Source: Paraconiothyrium sp. Pb-2020
Lineage: Eukaryota > Ascomycota > Dothideomycetes > Pleosporales > Didymosphaeriaceae
NCBI GenBank assembly: GCA_022419385.1
Contig: JAJUBI010000005.1
Location: 1,674,001 to 1,738,000 of the forward strand
Length of the DNA stretch: 64,000 bases
Direction of reading: 5' to 3'
Shown here: positions 47,264-58,426 of the stretch, piece after piece
How the letters are laid out: every line of letters starts with the position of its first letter
Position numbering within the stretch: the first letter of the stretch is position 1
Program-made: the position numbers and the translations under genes
The notes under the pieces: generated by a model
The model's input: the letters and a program-made list of their open reading frames with translations, nothing else
Databases searched by the model: none
What the model was told of the DNA's origin: nothing

Positions 47264-48509
47264 CCGATCGCAGCGCCCATGTCGTCGCGATCGAGCCCGG
47301 CAATGGCGTTAGTGATGTTTGCCTTGGTCATGCGTTAGATGAGGAAGAGCACTTGGTAAGGCTGATTAGGGTTTGTGATTATACCCAACGGTAAGGTAGC
47401 GCCGTCTAATTCCATTATTGTCTGACATGTTCACCGAAAAATGGGCCAACGCATTCATGTACTGGAAATGCGCCAATAGAGGTATGTTGAAAGCAGTGGA
47501 GCAGTGGTGGTCGTTTGCTCGCGTAAGCAGTCTCTTCGCAGTTCCGACGAGCGGAAGTGTGACTACGAGGGCGAGGGTAGGTGTTCAGCATGGTAGAACT
47601 ACCAATCGACTAAGAAAGAGAAGATGAAGGAGACGAAGGAGATGAAGGAGACGTGATCGAACAGGTTATACGAAATATTTTAGATCTTGTGAGTTAAACT
47701 AACATTCCTGTCCAGACCAGACACTTCTCTTATCAATAGATGCGTTTGCGTTACATTCGTATGTTTGTGTCAATAGATCGAGAACAACATCGCGGATAAT
47801 ACATGTAATGAGGGCGACTGTAGGTACGACTTCCTAGTGACTTTTACAGCCACATTATCTCGCTAAGATTTACAACATATAGTCCAGCCTTCGTGCTTGG
47901 ACTAGAGGGAAGGATTGTTGAGGCTTGGACGCGCAGCGTACGTACGTAAAGCATAAGACCATTGTGAACCTGGCCCATTCGACTTTGATATACCCTGGGA
48001 AAACATGGTAGCAAAACACTGTAGTGACCCCGTCAAGCAATACCATAGTACAGCGAGCAGCCCAACGGACTTCAACGTAGCACAGCAACGAGACGCTCGC
48101 CATCGAAGAGCTCGACAAACTGTATGCGCAATGTGCTGCCTTGCGAATGTTAGTGCATTCTTAGGCTGACAACAATAAGAGGTTGGACAACGGTAGCCTC
48201 GTAAAAGCAGCGATTAGAGTGTCCCAAGCTTGTACTTTTGTGGGAAGTCACAGAAGGTATGGGAAATCTTGCGTGTCGGAATAATATCTGACAGGTCATA
48301 TTAGCGAAGGTCTTCAGAACAATCCGACAACATGAAGGGTAAGTTGTTTGCGACATCAGACAGCAGTTGGAACAATATGAGTCCACATGATAAATTCAGA
48401 ACAGGTCTGTGAATAATTGCTTTATCATCATAGCAAAGACGTGATAAAAGATTTTTGACTTACCACTTCATGGTAGATGCAATCGCGCAATGAAAAGGCA
48501 GTGACGATT
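47264..48509. other. intergenic region with GA-rich minisatellite
   Basis: An imperfect purine repeat (units like GAAGGAGAC/GAAGGAGAT) lies at about 47623-47655. No supported gene; the distal end is the 3' flank of the phosphatase gene. Confidence 0.45.
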
Positions 48510-49607
48510 TCAGTCAATTTTTCTTCGCTTGAAAAAGTTGTGAATGCTCCTCTGAGAGGCATCATGGCGGGAGCTACCCACGCCGCCACCCGTACGCTTC
48601 AGGGTTTTTAAATGGTCTTTGCTGTTGATCGTTAAGACAACCGTCGACCACTCAGAGCCGAGCTTCCTCATCGTGGACGGGGTTGTTGCTTTTAAGTTTC
48701 CCGTGGAGCCAACTGTGATGTCCACAGAGGACACGGCTGCGATGTTTGTAGGTGGCAATTTCGCTTCCGTTCCACAGATTTCAGCGGGGGCAGGCGAGAT
48801 GACCGTATGCTCTAGAGGAACCTGCTCAGTGGCTGGGGATGGTGTAGGTATTGGTAGCTCCGCGATTGTCCGCGACATATGTAGCTCCAAAAAGCCTGTA
48901 TTAGACCAACTTCCCAGATGCTCGAGCGTGATCGAACCAGTGGTTGCAAGCTCAGATGCCAGCGTCACGCTTTTTTCTGGGAGACGTAAGAGGATGCGTT
49001 TCCACAGGGAGGATAGCATGATGCCATGGGATACTATAGCAACAACCAGGTCCGTCCGCTCCTTTGGCCTGACTAAAAGCGGGAAAAGATGGACATCCAA
49101 GAACTCGTCAGCGCGCCGCGCGAGAGACTCTTTCGATTCGATGTCCACAAATTCATCTGAGTCCTTATGTATTTGCCGGTGGTTGTCCTTGCCTGACAGC
49201 TTGCCGTTCGCCGGTCGTTCATAGAACTTCCTGCCCTCGTAAAAGCCAAAGTCTTGCTCCATTAATACAGGCAGCTCAACGACGTCGGGGACATTTCGCT
49301 CAGAGGCATCGGCGGCGAGCTTGGCTTGGCTTTCTCGAATCAATTCAGCAGTCTTCGCAGCACGCTGAAGGTGCGAAGAAAACAGGTGGGTGAACACTAT
49401 TCCCGAGTTTGCAAAGTGCGCACCAAGGCGAGTAGCTTGCTGGTAGCCGTGGTTGGTGAGCGCTGAGTCTCTACTGCCGGCACTGCGCAAGTCAGCACTA
49501 CGATCTACAGTTAGAAGAATGTTGCAGAGCAGTACGTACTATAGTTGCGCGACGTTGTCAACTGTCTCGCCATGTCGAATGAGGAACAGCCTCACCTGTC
49601 GCGCCAT
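48510..49607 (-). CDS. Histidine phosphatase (PGAM-like) with C-terminal PIP box
   Basis: Exons 49607-49540 and 49482-48510 (57-nt intron), 346 residues. Branch of the histidine phosphatase superfamily: catalytic RHGE at residues 11-14 (LIRHGET), SRDSALTNHGYQQA, SSHLQRAAKTAELI, a Glu in EQDFGFYEG and the second His in VSHGIM. The catalytic domain ends near 215; a Pro/Thr/Ala-rich linker follows. The last 14 residues, QRSIHNFFKRRKID, contain Q333-x2-I336-x2-F339-F340, a canonical PCNA-interacting peptide, with a basic KRRK tail suited to nuclear import. The enzyme thus may act at replication forks or repair sites, which is inference. Substrate (protein, nucleotide or sugar phosphate) is unknown. 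The start at 49607 puts RHG at the usual distance from the N-terminus. Confidence 0.88.
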
Positions 49608-50743
49608 GCTAGACGCGGTGCCCAGGAGAGGGCGAAGGACGCATTTTGGCCAGGCATGAGTGGCGATTGAAGGACGTCAATGAAGCTGGAAGCCGGAGCC
49701 GTGGTCGAGAATTTTGAGCGACTGATTGGTCCGTGCTTCAATACGGTAGCCGACCACGTGCCAATGAGCTTCCCGAGGTCACATGCTCTCATCTCCTTGC
49801 GGAGCAACGCCTCACAGACATCACGCACGTTCTACCACGATGTCGCTAAGCACAATCTCGATGCTTCATGTGATTCTCACATCCTCAGCCACACCTGACG
49901 CGAATTCACAGCAATGCCTATCGCCATGACACTGGTGATACCGCTACTCTTTGGAGAGGCTGTACATGCGCGAACCCATACCTATGCTTCCCGGTCGGTC
50001 ATGACCATGAACTCTTTTCCAAGCGCTGAGCGCATTCCAAGCCCCGAAGTTTCGGCAGTGCCATCCTTTTATCATTTTCAAAGGTGTGGTCAGTTGTGCC
50101 CATTGGTTGAATCACAGATTAGCGCAGCGTTTGAATCAACTCTTCTCGATCCCAAGATACGATCTGTTTAGCCATACAGGACCCCTTCAGCTCGGCTTTA
50201 GGGAAAAATCAAGCGATCCCTGAACTCTTTGCACGATGCCATTCTGTGTACTTTTTCCTTTCGCCCGTCCTCCTCCTTCCATGCTTACACGATCTTTCAA
50301 TATGGTCTCTCGTGTATTCAACTATCGTAGGAACCTGACACCACTGATTCGTCATTTCGATCGTTGCGCTAATTTATTACCTTTACCTGGAGTCATGTGC
50401 CATAACAGATATCGGCGAACCCTTTCACTGTTCGACCCAGCATACGAATGCTTGCTTTGCCTACCCGACCGTGGATTCGTCCTTCCACTAAGCTCAGATT
50501 CATAGACCCAGCCCCAATCTCACGTTACCTGCCGCGGACCGACAAATCATGTGATTGGACTTGCAACTTCTCTTACAAGGTGGTTCGCGACCCGCTGCAT
50601 CTTCACACAATCCTGTCCCTCCACTTTTCAACCTATAGATCTAACGTCCTTTCCAATTACCCTGCAGCTACAGAGATCACTTCTATGCTCAGGATCTCTA
50701 GCTGCTGAGTCCTTTATTATTGGCTCTACGATACTGCTTCGTC
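49608..50743. other. divergent intergenic region, phosphatase / zinc-cluster gene
   Basis: About 1.1 kb shared 5' region of two divergent genes. An ATG frame of 85 codons at 49914-50171 begins with a hydrophobic stretch (MPIAMTLVIPLLFG) that could be a signal peptide, but has no other support. Confidence 0.4.
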
Positions 50744-53343
50744 ATGGCGGATAGTATGCCGATTGTATCTCTATTACAGGACCCCAGTCAACCGAAAATT
50801 ACCGATGCAATGGATATTGACAAAAATGATGCTGGAGATCAACAGCTACTGTCTTGCGAAAAGGGAGTGTCCGATGACGAAGATTTTGACGTTCTCTGCG
50901 GCGATCGGTTTGCAAAATCGAAGTCTGGCAAGTCGCCCCAAGGTAAGAAGCTTTCGCGACGCTTGAGCGATCAAGGGGACGGCGACGACGCCACGGTACC
51001 GAGCCCCACAAAAAAGCAGCGATTCACTTCATTGTTTGGCGGACCCAACAGCGAACCTGACGACTCCGAAGAGGTAAGATCTATAGTTGCCGCGGTGTAC
51101 ACGAGACATTGATCAGCGGTTCTTTCAGGTTCCACCACAGACACCAGGCGTTAGCCTCGGCATCAGGTTTTCTAGCCTGAACTTGGACCAGCAAGAGGGT
51201 CGCGTCGATGATAATGATGGACTACCTATGGTAGCTGGATCTAACATCAACCTGGAGACAATCCTCGACTCATTTGAATCTGATCAGCGGCAGGGACTTT
51301 CACCTGTCCTGTCGGGCATAGAGAGCATCGCAAGACACGACGATGTTGATGTCCCCGCGTATATCGATGATCCTGTGGAATCTTATGGTCTGCGGAGAAA
51401 CATCAACCGGCAAGGTGCCACCACCACCCATATCGATATCGACCAAAGTGGAAACTACGACCCTGCGGAAGAGACACGCAGGAAACTTCTCAAAGCTCGC
51501 GTTGCGAGACAAGCTAAACATGACCAGCAAGCTAAGAAAGAGAAGTCCAAGAAGGCTAAGAGAGAGGCTGAGAGTGAACGCAAAGACAAGTTTATTCTTA
51601 TTCTCAAATTCAAGGCGATGGGTAGCGTTATCAACATCACTGACAACCAGGACAACTGGCCCGAAGGACACTCACTCATTGATACGGAATATGAGGCTGA
51701 GGAGGGGCCCAGAGACCGAAGGATAAATCTGAAATCCCAAACAGTCCGAGCTTTTGCTTCAAACACTGTAGAGGAGCTCCTCTCTTTCGTGCGAGACGAC
51801 ACTCCGACCGCCGTATCGAATCTACATATTCCAGACCCGGCTAGACAGTATGACGATCTCACCGGTCACCCCGCCGCACGAGGCTGCAAGAAATGTCGCA
51901 CTGACGAGAAGGCTTGTTCAATGGTGATTGGGGAGTACCCGTGCCAAGAATGCGTCCAAGGAAAGATTGATTGCGAGCCAATTATAGTGGCAGACGTGTT
52001 TGGACCATGCAAACGTTGTGTAGAGCATGGTCAGACTTGCTCGTTCGAGCATACAAACGGCGAACCGTAAGTGCTGCGTGCTCGTACCTATTTGTGCTAG
52101 CTGACATGATTGTACTAGACAAATAGCAATGTGCGACGAATGCCTCGAAGCAGATAATCTCGACTGCAAGGCCAGACCACCGAGAGGATATAAGACCAAA
52201 CGCATCGATTTGGATCGAGACCATTACGGTGAAGACAGAAAGTGGGCATCGTGTACACACTGTCGTGAGGAGAAGAAACGATGCTCGCTTAAGAAGACGT
52301 CGGATAAGCCTCCATGCAAGCGGTGCAAGAAGCAGAAGATCGGTTGTCACTTCTATGACATTGCGCCCCATGAGAATGATAAACTCGCATATAATGAGAC
52401 AAAGGGCAAGGGTGAAGAGCTAACACCCAGCGGACAAGCCAAGGACCCTAAGCGCACGCTTATAGAAGAGATCGCACCCGAGACCTCGATCCCAGGTTCT
52501 GACCTCTTCAGCCCCGAGGATCTCGCGTATATGGACGCAGAAAGTTCCGCTGACGAGAGCGAGGCAGCGGAAAATGAGCTGCATGAAGAAATGGAGGATG
52601 CAGAAGGTCATAGAGGGTTTCTAACCACGATCAAAACATCGTTCGCGCATCCAATGGTTTTCTCTACCTACCCCGTTGGCCATTCCAATGCTGTCATTGA
52701 CTGCAACTTTTGTGAGATGCCCATCTTCGGCATGGTCGGGCACTTTGAGCGAGAGGTTCACGTCATCCGGTGGAGCAATGGTCTTGGCTATACAGAGTTC
52801 GGCAACGGACATCGCGAGGGGAATAAAGCGACTACCATGTGTCAGCAGTGCACCCGCCACCGGCTCCAGATTATGGTATGTCCAGATCACGTCATTCAAC
52901 TCATCGGACTCGACGAGAGTGCGCTTGACTACGATGCTGCCGCGGAGAACTTGATGAGTGCTCCACCAGCATCTCCCCAAATGCAACATCAACTTCAGCG
53001 TTGGTGCTCAATGTGTTTCTCGCTTGCAACCCACCAATGCTGCACTCCGCAGCCATTCATTGGGGCCCACGAGGATCAAGAGAACCCGGTATTGATGCAT
53101 GGCTGTGGACTGCGATTTTGCCATCGTTGTGCACTGGAGTTTGATCTGGTCTATCAGAACAACTTGCATGATATGGCTACGGCTCTGGACAAGGAGACGA
53201 AGCCTAAGGACACGGAGGACCAGGATGAGGAGGAGATGAATGGTGCGGAGGCAGACGATCAGGGTACTGTGAGGGCTGACGTGGGACTGCTCATGGTCGA
53301 TGGACTGTTGATGAGTTGCGTGGAGGAGGGTGCGTCCGAGTGA
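50744..53343 (+). CDS. Protein with three tandem Zn2Cys6-like clusters and a C-terminal Cys-rich domain
   Basis: Exons 50744-51073, 51129-52066 and 52119-53343, 830 residues. Residues 1-360 are acidic/basic low complexity with a KKEKSKKAKREAESERK segment (NLS- or coil-like). Three Cys clusters follow: 363-392 (C-x2-C-x6-C-x8-C-x2-C-x6-C), from 404 (CKRC...CDEC...C, final spacing 7) and 468-about 497 (CTHCREEKKRC...CKRCKKQKIGC), the last a textbook Zn2Cys6 cluster. After an acidic linker comes a Cys/His-rich region (CNFC, CQQC, CPDH, CSMC, CC, CHRC) that may bind more zinc. Zn2Cys6 domains are DNA-binding in fungal regulators; the usual fungal_trans middle domain is missing. A chromatin or DNA-binding role is inferred. 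It is divergent from the PIP-box phosphatase. Confidence 0.82.
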
Positions 53344-54118
53344 TATATCTTGTTCCTGGGATTGGGGCGTTGAGGTGACCTGGCAACGTGATGGCAAATG
53401 GTGTCCTACCAGCAAGCCTCCTTGAAATGGGTACTTCATTTGGGGGATCGTGCAGTCATGGGTAGGGGTTCGCTACTTACTTGAGATTTTGAGAAATAGA
53501 CATAACGATTCTTTCAGTGATTGATGTGCCTGGTCTACGTGCACGCTTTTGCAGCAGGTCATATCTGTAAGATTATGGCGTCTTCAGGCAATGCTGAATC
53601 AGGAAACTGTGCTATCTGAGCTTAGCTCCAGTGTCAAGTCGCGTCATTGCACGAGGGAACTACGAACACACTATATACGCATTCTGAAACACCTGAAACT
53701 TCCGACAACGGGGGTGAAATAATTCGTGCGCGATAAGCTAAGGTAGCACGCACTTTTTGGATGGATCTACCTTCAAAATTTTCTGAAAATCTCTAAATTC
53801 AGTACGTACATAGTAATAGCTACCAATTAGCTTCTACTAAGATTTTATAAACTAATATCACCGCGTTCTTGATTGATTAATGGAGAAAAGAATAGAATTT
53901 TGTGCTGGTTTTGATTACCTAAACGCGTACGAATGACTGCACATGTGCACCCATGAAAAGGTCCATACTCATATCGGGGCGCGAAGTCAACTGAGATTCA
54001 GCGTGCCCATCTGCGAGCATTCGGTGCGTTGAAAAATATCGTCAACGAATTCTAGGACAAAGCTTCGCTAGGAGCCACTGTGTTATCAAGGATATTGGCA
54101 TTTTGGTGCTAAACCGTC
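53344..54118. other. intergenic region between convergent genes
   Basis: AT-rich around 53760-53900. No coding signal. Confidence 0.5.
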
Positions 54119-55458
54119 CTAGCCCTCAAAGGAAGTCTCGTAGGGAGCCTCGGCCTGTGGCGTGATCCGAGCAAGATGCCTGCGCGCTCCGTCTTCCCAG
54201 TCAAGAAGCGCCGAGTGAGCTGTAACTCTGTTGTCCCATACCACGACCGTTCCTGGGGCCCACTTCACGCGAGCCTGGAAGTCTTGACCCTTCGCGAGAT
54301 GATCATACAAGAAGTTGAGGAGATAGTCACTTTCTTCCTTCTTGTACCCAATTATACGCCGTGAGAATTGCGGGTTGATATACAGGGCCTTCTCGCCGGT
54401 CGCAGGATGCGTACGTACGAGAGGGTGGATCGAAGTGACAGGCTCGCGGCGGACGATGCCTCCGCGGTTCTTGCTGTTGTCGGCCTGCTCAACAGCTGTA
54501 TGTCGATTAGTCTACACCGAAACCCAATTTCGATCCTGTCACTTACCAGAATGAACGACCTTCAAACCATGGAGCCTCTTCTGGAACTCTGGCGAAAGCC
54601 TGCGGTATGCCAACGCCTGGTTGGCGAAGAGCGTGTCTCCACCTGCGGCTGGTCCGTCTAGAAGGTAAAGAAAAGTGGTGCCTGGCGGCTGCTTCTCGTA
54701 AGAGACATCGGAGTGCCATGTCACTGAGTTGGTGCGTTCCTCAAAGAAATCACGGGAGGTGGTGTCGTCTGCACCACGGTGGACCAAGTGCACTTCTGGA
54801 TGACCTTCTGGACCACCAGAGGTCGGGTGGATGTGATGTCGTCCGAAGTAACCTCCGATCTTCAACGCATCACCGATGGGAAGGTCTGCGAAGTCCTGAT
54901 CGCGGAAGGCTGTTCGTTGTCAGAAGTTGGGCTCAAACGAATTCAAAACTTATGTTCACCTACCGACGACCTTTTTTTGAGCAACGAACAGTGCTAACTC
55001 GTCCTTGCCGGCATCTGTGAGCTTACTCAATTGCACGCCATGAACCTCAGCACCAATGTTCGCAGTAAGATCATCGACCTTGGTGGCGTCCTTGAGAAGG
55101 TTCGAAAAGCTAGTATCTGCATCCTTGCCGTGCTCGTAATGCTCGAACGGCTCAAGAGGCGGGTATCTTTCACGTGGTCAGCCAACGCCAAATTAAGCCA
55201 GGGCGATTGCAGCATACTTCTTATCATTCCACGTCGGCAAGTAGTTTGGGTACTTGGCCGGAGGCTGCTTTTCGGTTCCCTTCAATTCGGCATCTACCCT
55301 GAAAGTCTTAGGGCCACTTTGGAACGCCTCCTTACAGTGATTAGCGAAGTCTGATTCCAAGGCAGCCTGTAACATACCTTATATGCACCAGTTCCAGACT
55401 TGGCGTAGCTGGTAGTTACGGTCTCTTGAAGCGGCGTTTCTACGAGAGCTGGAGCCAT
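54119..55458 (-). CDS. TauD/TfdA-type Fe(II)/2-oxoglutarate dioxygenase
   Basis: Alpha-ketoglutarate-dependent sulfonate/taurine dioxygenase type; such enzymes hydroxylate a sulfonate, releasing sulfite. Exons 55458-55378, 55330-55218, 55166-54964, 54909-54547 and 54495-54119, 378 residues. The iron facial triad is H198-x-D200 (TWHSDVSY) and H347 (VTAHSALLDW); an Arg in RRHLARI binds 2-oxoglutarate. GGYFGRHHIHP and FLYLLDGPAAGGDTLF are further family blocks. Introns are 47-54 nt; one acceptor is AAAG. The gene is divergent from a Dal5-family permease, the same pairing of functions as yeast JLP1 and the Dal5-type sulfonate transporter SOA1, which supports sulfonate use as sulfur source. Related enzymes act on other acids, so the substrate remains inferred. 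Confidence 0.93.
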
Positions 55459-56484
55459 GGTGCCAGTTATTGGTGTGTTCTGAAGAGTGCTCAAGCATAG
55501 GTACTCCTCCACCCGATAACAGCGGTTGCGCCGCGTTATATATCGGCTTCTAAGCACTTTACTCCGCACTACTGCGAACAACTATGTTTCCGGAAATAGC
55601 GGTGCCATGATTAATCGCTAGCTCGATGACCCCTCATTGGTATCCGATGATCTGACATCGATTCGCAGACGGCTGTCGGCAGCTGCGTCAACAGTATGGC
55701 CAAGCCAAACACGCCATAAGAAAAGAGAGCGACATCGCAAGAGCAAGGGAAGTCTCTTGAAGCATTGCCACCGAGCGGGGTTGCCCTGGCGTTATGGTTC
55801 AATCAAAAGCTCGCTGAATTGCATCAGGCATGCATGAATTGTGACAACGGCGGCTCTCGGTGGAGCTGACTCCCTAAAGGCGGCAACCTTCATACAGCCC
55901 AACCCTTGGAAGGCATTTTCAGTAGTAATTGATGAAACAGGGCTCACGAACGGCTTGCTCTCGCCTTATCTCCCCGCCCGCGGGTGGGTAGCCGAAGGCC
56001 TGCCTTCGCAGTCTATGTCGTTACGCCCAGGGCCAATCACGCAATTCCCATCAGCCTACCACAACAGACAAGCCAAGCACATCGCGACATCGACCCGCTC
56101 CATCCAAATCATCATCCACCTCGATGTTTGCGTGCTTCGGTGCTACTTCACGTTTCTCGGCGTAGTGGATGCTCGAAAAAGAAACCCGCTTGCCAGCGCC
56201 ATGGGAGAATGCGCGTTTCAAGGCGCACATCACTGGTCGCTGTTTTCCAGAATCAAGCTTCAACGTGTCCCATCAAGCATGTCTACCCCATGCGGACCGG
56301 CTGCACGGCCAGGCCCTGATGAGTGGATGTCGGGGTCAAGTGATCCCTACCATAGGCATCTGGCCCATGCATCGGCTGTAGGAAGGTCAAAAGCATACCA
56401 TATGTCTTCTACAGTTCCATAAGTACCATAATCCACGCAATCTACATGTCGCGCACATCGACGACGCCAGGAACCTAGGTCAGC
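55459..56484. other. bidirectional promoter region dioxygenase / permease
   Basis: About 1.0 kb between divergent starts. A TATA box for the dioxygenase is listed separately. I found no obvious binding site for the sulfur regulator Cys3/Met4. The 193-codon frame at 55841-56422 starts with GTG and has no features. Confidence 0.5.
55536..55543 (-). promoter_or_regulatory. TATA box of the TauD-type gene
   Basis: Minus strand reads TATATAAC 78 bp upstream of the ATG at 55458, a suitable distance for a fungal promoter with a short leader. Confidence 0.5.
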
Positions 56485-58426
56485 ATGACGAAATCGCCTC
56501 TCACAGCCGCACCACCCATAGCGGTGGTTCCTGATGTTCCCAAGTCCGATTACAGCAGTGCCAACGCCAGTGAGACCGAGTTCCAAACCTCGGGCGCTAC
56601 ATTCAGCGGCGCTGGACTCAAGGCCGGTTTTTACAAACCAATTGATCATTATGAGGGCAAACACAGGTACGATCCTGGCTTCGAATGGGAGCCGGTAGAG
56701 GAGCGGAAGGTGGTCAGGAAGGTCAGGAACGAAGCTCACTGTCATCGCCAGAGCGAAATATTGACCTCCCGCGTAGATTGACAAGAAAATATGTACATGG
56801 GTTTGTCTGATGTTTTTCGCATTGCAGCTGGACCGAGGCAATATTAGTCAAGCACTATCAGACAACTTTCTGAAAGATCTCAAGATGAACACCAATGACT
56901 ACAACTACGGACAGACCATCTTTCTTGGTTCATTCCTTGCTGCTGAACTCCCTTCGCAACTCATCAGCAAGAAGCTTGGCCCGGACAACTGGATTCCCAT
57001 CCAAATGTAGGAACCCCTGATTCAGCATGATGCTATTGACTGACAACTCGGCAGGGTGTCTTGGAGTCTTGTGGCCTCTATGCAAGCTTTCTTGACTGGG
57101 AGAAAGAGTTTCTTCGCGTGCCGCGCGCTTTTGGGTCTCATTGAAGGCGGTTTTATCGTAGGTGTACTATTTCGGACCGAACGGTCATGTACTAATTATC
57201 ATAGCCCGATAATATCTTGTACCTGTCGTATTTCTATACTGGTCTTGAACTACCCGCCCGACTATCGTGGTTCTGGGTATCCTACCAATCCACGCAAATT
57301 GTTTCCGCATTCTTCGCCTTTGGCATTCTTAGATTACGTGGACACAACGGCATGGCGGGTTGGGTGAGTATTTTCTAGACCAAGTAATCTGCCCCTGCTG
57401 ACATCTTTTCCAGAGGTGGCTCTTCGCACTCGAGGGGATGTTAACTGGTATCATCGGCATCATCTCCTACTTTTATCTTCCACCTTCTCCGACTCAAACG
57501 GCCAGTAAGTTCCGTGGCAGGAACGGGTGGTTCAACGAACGGGAAGAAAAGATCATGGTGAACCGCATCCTCCGCGACGACCCATCCAAGGGTGATATGC
57601 ACAACCGTCAAGCTTTGTCGCCGAGGATGTTCTGGGAATGTCTCCAAGACTACCACATGTGGCCAGTTTTCATCCTTGGTCTGACTTGGTTGATACCCAC
57701 GCAACCAATGACCGCTTATCTCACATTGAACTTGAAGTCCCTCGGATTTGGTACCTTCGAGACCAATCTGCTTACTGTATGTTCAAATCTCGTCAAACTT
57801 TCCACATCCACTAACAGCACTAGATCCCCGCCTACGTCCTCTTCATCATGCAACTCCTCTTTTGGACATGGCTCTCCGAGAGAATAAATCAACGCTTCCT
57901 ACTAGGTCTGGCCGGCCAAATTTGGGTCCTCCCACTCCTCATCGCGCTTGAATTCCTCAGCAAGACCGCTTCGCCTTGGTCTCGATGGGCTATTTCCACC
58001 CTCATGGTCGGCCACCCCTACGTCCACGCTATCATCGTCGCCATCACCTCGCGCAACGCTGGCACGGTCCGCACTCGTACCGTCGCGTCTGCCATGTATA
58101 ACATGAGTGTTCAAGCGTCTAGCATGATTAGTCAGAACATTTACCGTGAGGATGACAAAAAAAATCTTTACCGGAGAGGCAACAGGGTGCTTATTGGGAT
58201 TACGGTGCTGAACATTTTCTTGTTTGCTGCAGCAAAGGCGTACTATGTTATTGTTAATAAGAGAAGGGATAGAGCGTGGAACGCGATGAGCAAGGTCGAG
58301 AAGGAGACGTATCTTGATACTAAATCTGATAAGGGGAACAAAAGGTGTGCTATCCTGTTAATTTTGGAAATGTTAGGAATCAAAAGCTGACAGCGCCTTA
58401 GACTTGACTTTCGCTTCGCTCACTAA
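56485..58426 (+). CDS. MFS permease, Dal5 (allantoate/ACS) family
   Basis: Proton-coupled anion permease family that includes allantoate, nicotinate, vitamin and sulfonate carriers. Exons 56485-56721, 56777-57006, 57055-57157, 57205-57363, 57414-57776, 57824-58344 and 58402-58426, 545 residues, twelve predicted helices. Diagnostic: ALQLDRGNISQALSDNF after TM1, RALLGLIEGGFIPD, YFYTGLELPARLSWFW, the central loop WFNEREEKIMVNRILRDDPS and the family end GNKRLDFRFAH. The first donor is GTCAGG, weak but required by frame. Divergent from a TauD-type dioxygenase, so sulfonate or taurine uptake is the best guess. The last exon overlaps, antisense, the coding end of the neighbouring minus-strand gene. 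Confidence 0.92.

Noticed and set aside
47623..47655. Purine repeat as a regulatory or CRISPR-like array
   Set aside because: Units are short, imperfect and contiguous with no spacers; a simple minisatellite.
55841..56422. 193-codon open frame in the dioxygenase/permease promoter
   Set aside because: Starts with GTG, low-complexity composition, lies in a shared promoter; no support as a gene.
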